NCBI GenBank assembly: GCA_964480635.1
Contig: CAYZQE010000082.1
Location: 1 to 10,836 of the forward strand
Direction of reading: 5' to 3'
Source: CAYZQE01 sp964480635
GTDB taxonomy: Bacteria; Pseudomonadota; Gammaproteobacteria; GCA-001735895
DNA: 10,836 bases
The notes under the pieces were generated by a model, which did not search any database, had not been told where the DNA came from, and worked only from the letters and a program-made list of their open reading frames with translations. Both the position numbers and the translations under genes were made by a program. Shown here piece by piece: positions 7,505 to 10,836 of this stretch (positions are counted from its first letter, which is position 1; every line of letters starts with the position of its first letter).

Positions 7505-7532
7505 ATGATAACGACTTATTTAGTCATCGCAA
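7505..7532 (-). promoter_or_regulatory. Candidate promoter of the metal-resistance block
   Basis: On the minus strand TTGCGA (7527-7532) and TATCAT (7505-7510) are separated by 16 bp. The -10 ends 27 nt before the ATG of the small Cys/His protein. Both hexamers are fair sigma70 matches. I see no convincing CueR (MerR-type) or CusR operator around it, so metal control is not shown by the sequence. Confidence 0.5.
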
Positions 7533-7559
7533 GTATTGATTAGTTCCATTCATTTTTAG

Positions 7560-7592
7560 CTAAAGGAAAATCTAATCACAAGCATCCTTTAG
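7560..7592 (-). other. Inverted repeat upstream of the resistance-block promoter
   Basis: CTAAAGGA (7560-7567) and TCCTTTAG (7585-7592) are a perfect 8-bp inverted repeat with a 17-bp centre. It lies about 28 bp upstream of the predicted -35 box. The position fits an activator site as well as a leftover hairpin. No known operator is recognised in it. Confidence 0.35.
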
Positions 7593-7602
7593 TTTAAGCT
7601 TG

Positions 7603-7624
7603 AAAAAAGAGCCTATATGCTCTT
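7603..7624 (-). terminator. Candidate rho-independent terminator for the DUF4198 unit
   Basis: Read on the minus strand, AAGAGC-ATATAG-GCTCTT forms a 6-bp stem with a 6-nt loop, followed directly by TTTT (six T in a row counting the stem end). It lies about 130 nt after the DUF4198 stop and before the promoter of the next unit. This is the expected place to separate the two transcripts. The stem is short, so efficiency may be modest. Confidence 0.6.
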
Positions 7625-7703
7625 GAAGATCAAATCAATAGAACTCTAATCAATCTTACTTCATGAAGAATATCGGCTATTTTTATGCGACTAGGTCTAA
7701 TTA

Positions 7704-7739
7704 CTTTAATAATATTTTAATAAGAAAATATTATTAAAG
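7704..7739. repeat. Perfect 15-bp AT-rich inverted repeat
   Basis: CTTTAATAATATTTT (7704-7718) and AAAATATTATTAAAG (7725-7739) are exact reverse complements around AATAAG. It begins 16 nt beyond the stop of the DUF4198 gene. Without GC in the stem or a following T-run it is not a standard terminator. It could be an mRNA-stabilising hairpin or a protein-binding site. Confidence 0.7.
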
Positions 7740-7755
7740 AGACTTCTATTTTTGT

Positions 7756-8418
7756 TTATTCCCCCCACTGAATCCCATTACTGACGTGTATTGTCCCAGT
7801 AAAAAGATGTCGTATTGCAGGGTCAGACATACTTGATTGATCACTTTTAGACTCAATTTTATGGCTTGATTTTATGAGGTAATTGCCTTCCCATGGTGTT
7901 TCTATAGTGATTTTTCCTTCTTTATCGCTTCGTAAATCTTGTTTCCATTTGGGGGGGCCATAGACACTGACTTCTGCACGCTCAAGAGGCTTTCCATTAA
8001 ACCAAACAATAAATTGATTGCCGCCCGAATTGATAGGTACAATTTCAAAATTCATCACTGGCGTTGTTTCTTGACGACCTGATTTACCATAATAGAATGT
8101 CTTTCGAAAACTGCCATCTCGTTTGCTTTTTCTTGCTGGCAACGAGCTTTGTAACATCCGTACATCACTATCTGTTTTAATGTTTGCCTGTAAGTATTCC
8201 TCTTTTAGCTGAAGCGTAACAAATTTACTATCATCCGATAAAAATACTTTAGTTGTTGCAAAACGCTTTAATTTCTCTTTTTTTTCAAATAAGTCTTTAT
8301 GCCACTCGCCAAAATAAACATTTGCTGTGTTAGCAGTGCTTTTTTCTAACCAAATAAAATGCGCGCTAGCAACACTACTCGTTAGTAGTAAAAATATCAT
8401 AATAAAGCTTTTTTTCAT
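7756..8418 (-). CDS. DUF4198-type periplasmic protein
   Basis: A 220-residue exported protein. Residues 1-19 are a signal peptide ending in ASA, which would leave His20 as the first mature residue (HFIWLEKS). An N-terminal AH-(F/A)-(I/L)-WLE is typical of DUF4198 proteins, a family including NikM-like components linked to nickel/cobalt uptake and proteins beside TonB receptors. The C-terminal half (about 130-185) reads as a beta-sandwich with FIVWFNGKPLERAEVSVYGP and DLRSDKEGKITIETPWEGNY, the usual repeat-like strand pattern of the family. Its exact function is unknown. The start is supported by a good Shine-Dalgarno (AGGA, 7 nt before the ATG). It follows the PepSY gene after 114 nt and is probably co-transcribed with it. 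It may bind a metal in the periplasm; this is inference from the N-terminal His and the neighbours. Confidence 0.8.
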   Translation of the reverse strand: MKKSFIMIFLLLTSSVASAHFIWLEKSTANTANVYFGEWHKDLFEKKEKLKRFATTKVFLSDDSKFVTLQLKEEYLQANIKTDSDVRMLQSSLPARKSKRDGSFRKTFYYGKSGRQETTPVMNFEIVPINSGGNQFIVWFNGKPLERAEVSVYGPPKWKQDLRSDKEGKITIETPWEGNYLIKSSHKIESKSDQSSMSDPAIRHLFTGTIHVSNGIQWGE

Positions 8419-8425
8419 TTTCTTT

Positions 8426-8429
8426 TCCT
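8426..8429 (-). promoter_or_regulatory. Shine-Dalgarno of the DUF4198 gene
   Basis: AGGA on the minus strand with a 7-nt spacer to the ATG at 8418 fixes the start. The rest of the 114-bp gap (8430-8532) is AT-rich. It contains TTGACG, but no -10 of good fit at the right distance, so I call no promoter here. Confidence 0.6.
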
Positions 8430-8532
8430 ATAGGTTTATTTAAATTAAAATTAACGTCAAACCTTTATGGTTCAATGTCATCGAAATCGTAGTGCTAGAG
8501 ACACCAAATAAATGATGTAAAAATGAACACTG

Positions 8533-9756
8533 TCATATATTTAAAAGCTCTTTTTCTGTCGAAATATTTCGGTTTCTTGACCATTGCCTTTTCTTGATAA
8601 TAAAGCTCACTAAACCTGAAAACACCATAATCGTGCCTATTAAGCTAAAAACTAATAGCACTAACACATAAGAAGCATGCAAATTTCGGCCTGTATGCAA
8701 AGGGATCAATAAAGAGTACATTTTTTCTCCCATGGATAAGCTTTTAAAGGGGGTAACACGAGTTAACGTTGATGTTTTTTTGTCTATAAATACTTTGCTT
8801 TTTGCAAGGCCTAACCAATCGTCCTTCGTTAGGTAACGAAACTCGAACAATTTTGGGGTTTTATCCATAACTTGAATATTTGCAAATTGAGCGTCATTTA
8901 TACGATTTATGCCTTCTACTTTGACCGAACCGCTAGGAGGGGTTGCCCCAGCTGCCATATTATTTAAAACTTTATCTGGTTTCTTTTTTTGCCTAGGGAA
9001 GCGTATTTGCATTAATTCGGCATCGGGCATTTTAGCGTTGGCGGCGGTTAACCAAGCATGCCAATTGTTTTCTAATGACAATTCATATTGTTGTGATGCC
9101 TTCACCATGTTTTCAACACCAAACAATTCCTTTGCAATGGCTCGATAAGAAACTGATGCGCCCGTTAACGCTAACATAACAATGACAAGTAATGTCACCA
9201 CACCGCTTGTCATGTGGCTAAAGTAATAATATTTACGTTTATGTCCTCGAGGCACTATATTTTTCGGGGTGAATTTTTTGCGTGATGGCCACCATAACCA
9301 AAAGCCTAGTAAGCTAATAAACATGGCAATCAGACCAACCCAAGTTGTATAGTATTTACCATCAAACCCCCAAAGCCCTTCTTTACCGAGTAAAAAATTT
9401 CTATGTAGCTGTAAAACTGTCCCAAAAAAGCCATCTTTTGATTTCTTGCTGTGAATAGGATTCGTAAGATCATCAATGGCGTAAGTAAAATTTTCACCGC
9501 GCAATACAACTTGGTAATATGGGGTGTTTTCTGTAGGCATAATGACTTGCCTAATGTTTTTCTTCCCCTCGGTAATGATGCTCAAGGCGTAAGCATCGTC
9601 TGTCATACTAGTTTCACTATATTGATACTGCCTATGTTCGGTATGCTTTAGCAATTCATCAACGGCTGTTAAAAAACCTGTGCCAAAAATCACAATAAAG
9701 AATAACCCAAGAGGAAATCCAAGCCAGCGATGTATTGTTTGTAGCGTTTTTTTCAT
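8533..9756 (-). CDS. PepSY-associated four-helix membrane protein
   Basis: An inner-membrane protein of 407 residues in the PepSY_TM family (PF03929), whose members accompany siderophore and other metal uptake systems and include likely ferric-siderophore reductases. Four membrane segments are visible: about 13-33, 136-157, 183-204 and 362-388. Histidines at the membrane edges could bind haem: His9 (HRWLG), His118 (LHRNFLLG), His181 (SHMTSG), and His354 and His360 (HTGRNLH). The typical WLWWPSR follows helix 2. Two periplasmic stretches (about 34-135 and 205-353) hold the PepSY-like parts. The start lies 4 nt after the TPR stop, so the two are coupled in one operon. A reductase role in metal uptake is inferred, not shown. 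Confidence 0.88.
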   Translation of the reverse strand: MKKTLQTIHRWLGFPLGLFFIVIFGTGFLTAVDELLKHTEHRQYQYSETSMTDDAYALSIITEGKKNIRQVIMPTENTPYYQVVLRGENFTYAIDDLTNPIHSKKSKDGFFGTVLQLHRNFLLGKEGLWGFDGKYYTTWVGLIAMFISLLGFWLWWPSRKKFTPKNIVPRGHKRKYYYFSHMTSGVVTLLVIVMLALTGASVSYRAIAKELFGVENMVKASQQYELSLENNWHAWLTAANAKMPDAELMQIRFPRQKKKPDKVLNNMAAGATPPSGSVKVEGINRINDAQFANIQVMDKTPKLFEFRYLTKDDWLGLAKSKVFIDKKTSTLTRVTPFKSLSMGEKMYSLLIPLHTGRNLHASYVLVLLVFSLIGTIMVFSGLVSFIIKKRQWSRNRNISTEKELLNI

Positions 9757-9760
9757 GGCC

Positions 9761-10836
9761 TTAACCTTTGTTTCTTACTAGGTTTTCAAGAGAACGAATG
9801 TTCGATAAAACATCACCACGTGTTGGGTTAATTTTTGCTACTAAGCGTAATATCCGTAATGCTTCAGGGTATGCTTTACGGTCTATTTCAAGCTGTGCTC
9901 GGCTTAGTAATGCTTGCTCTTTGAATTGAGTTAACGCTTCTGCTCTTAAATAATATATTCTTGCTTTTTCAATTAAGTTTTGTTTTCTATACACATCACC
10001 AAGTGTTATTAACGCCTGCCCATGAGTCGGGTCAGATTTAACGGCTTTAATGAGCCACGATTTAGCTTGCTTAATTTTGCCTTGCTCAAGAGCTATTTGG
10101 GCACGGTAAACATTGAATCTAGCTTGATATTTTACGGGCGTATTTTTGCCGACTTTATTGAGCGCTTTTAGCATTTTTTTTGTTGCTGCCCAATCCTGTT
10201 TTTGTATTAACCACCCCGTCACTTCGTCTATTGCTTTAAAGATCGATTTTTTATTTTTAGCGTTTAGACTATTAAGATTATTTGAAAGTAAAGTCACCGC
10301 ACGTTGCGTACTCCCATGCTGAAGGTGAAGTTGAGCTGCAGTCACATAGTTTGCAACATTATTTTCACCTAGGTGAAAGGAAATTTCTAAACTACTCAAT
10401 GCTTTTTTAGGCTTATTGTTTTGCATGGCAATTTGCCCCCGAAGCAACCACAATTCAGCATTATTACTATCTTTTTGTAACATTTCTTCAACCAATGATT
10501 GAGCTTGATTTAAAGCTCGACTGTTAAGTAGTGCATACAACAATCCTTGTTTCCATTGTGAATTATCAGGCTCTAAAAATAACGCCTGCTGATAGCCAGC
10601 TACCGCACTAGCGGCATGTTTTGTTTGCAAGTTAACAAATGCTAATTGTCCGTAAAGTTGTGCATCGGCAACGCCTAATTCAATGCTCCTCTGTAAATAT
10701 TTTTGTGCATTTGCATATTGCTTTTTAATCATATAAATCATACTCAAGCTACGGTGCGCCATAGCAAGGTCAGGCATTTCTTTTAACGCTGACTTTAGAG
10801 CCAGCTCCGCTTGATTATATTTTTTTAAGCTAAGTA
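9761..10836 (-). CDS. TPR-repeat protein, 5' end beyond the window
   Basis: A tetratricopeptide-repeat protein. The frame stays open from the first in-window Met (10777) to the right edge, and the extra residues (KKYNQAELALKSALKE) are themselves TPR-like. The true start therefore lies outside the window and Met at 10777 is internal. About nine TPR-like helix pairs can be counted, for example AQKYLQRSIELG, AVAGYQQALFLEPDNS, AKSWLIKAVKSDPTHGQA and ALRILRLVAKINP. TPR proteins are scaffolds for protein-protein contact; no catalytic motif is seen. From memory, such a gene often ends TonB2-type clusters (TtpC/ExbB/ExbD/TonB) in marine gammaproteobacteria. The PepSY neighbour 4 nt downstream makes that a reasonable guess, but it cannot be tested here. 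Confidence 0.85.
   Translation of the reverse strand, partial: LSLKKYNQAELALKSALKEMPDLAMAHRSLSMIYMIKKQYANAQKYLQRSIELGVADAQLYGQLAFVNLQTKHAASAVAGYQQALFLEPDNSQWKQGLLYALLNSRALNQAQSLVEEMLQKDSNNAELWLLRGQIAMQNNKPKKALSSLEISFHLGENNVANYVTAAQLHLQHGSTQRAVTLLSNNLNSLNAKNKKSIFKAIDEVTGWLIQKQDWAATKKMLKALNKVGKNTPVKYQARFNVYRAQIALEQGKIKQAKSWLIKAVKSDPTHGQALITLGDVYRKQNLIEKARIYYLRAEALTQFKEQALLSRAQLEIDRKAYPEALRILRLVAKINPTRGDVLSNIRSLENLVRNKG

Larger units (their letters stand above)
7478..7755. other. Intergenic region between resistance block and DUF4198 gene
   Basis: This 278-bp gap has no supported gene. It separates two minus-strand transcription units. Going in the direction of transcription it holds an AT-rich perfect inverted repeat (7704-7739), a candidate terminator (7603-7624), a second inverted repeat (7560-7592) and the candidate promoter (7505-7532). 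Confidence 0.7.

Noticed and set aside
7478..7600. A CueR or CusR operator ahead of the resistance block.
   Set aside because: Neither the MerR-type long-spacer dyad nor a TGACA/TGTCA-type repeat was found; the promoter looks ordinary.
8909..9651. Plus-strand frames of 66-79 codons opposite the PepSY gene.
   Set aside because: They are shadows of the conserved membrane protein on the other strand, with no independent support.
9761..10777. Met at 10777 as the true start of the TPR protein.
   Set aside because: The frame is open to the window edge and the upstream residues continue the TPR pattern.

Overview
The window looks like chromosomal or island DNA of an AT-rich gammaproteobacterium. 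This rests on protein style, gene order and base composition; the genus cannot be fixed from the sequence alone. All intact genes are on the minus strand, so they read from right to left. The only plus-strand gene trace is a dead transposase end at the left edge.

Layout from left to right: (1) 12-425 is the C-terminal part of an IS4-family transposase, broken by an in-frame TGA and cut off upstream by stops. (2) 636-792 is a 157-bp near-palindrome with 19-bp terminal inverted repeats and flanking TTAA, the form of a MITE. It sits just beyond the end of the efflux operon. (3) 820-7477 is a copper/silver resistance block. In transcription order it holds a small exported Cys/His/Met-rich protein (7160-7477), a TolC-like outer-membrane channel (cusC-like), a periplasmic adaptor with two heavy-metal-binding domains and a fused C-terminal CusF-like domain (cusB-like), and a full-length HME-RND pump (cusA-like). 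cusB and cusA overlap by 4 nt. (4) 7478-7755 is a non-coding gap with a candidate promoter for the resistance block, a candidate rho-independent terminator for the genes to its right, and two inverted repeats. (5) 7756-10836 holds a DUF4198-type periplasmic protein, a four-helix PepSY membrane protein, and a TPR protein that runs off the right edge.

The Cus-type proteins form a tripartite pump exporting monovalent copper or silver from periplasm and cytoplasm across the outer membrane. The assignment to Cu+/Ag+ rests on three items: the Met triad of the pump, the CusF-type H/W/M/M site, and the HME4-like AIGAMVD segment. The right-hand set (TPR, PepSY, DUF4198) resembles accessory genes of TonB-dependent metal uptake. 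If so, the locus pairs metal acquisition with metal efflux; that pairing is inference, since the genes that would prove it lie outside the window.

The most notable points are the MITE at the end of the operon, the multi-module metal-binding adaptor, an apparent loss of the proton-relay lysine in the pump (Ile979), and the predicted N-terminal histidine of the mature DUF4198 protein. I see no clear sign of a wholly new system.
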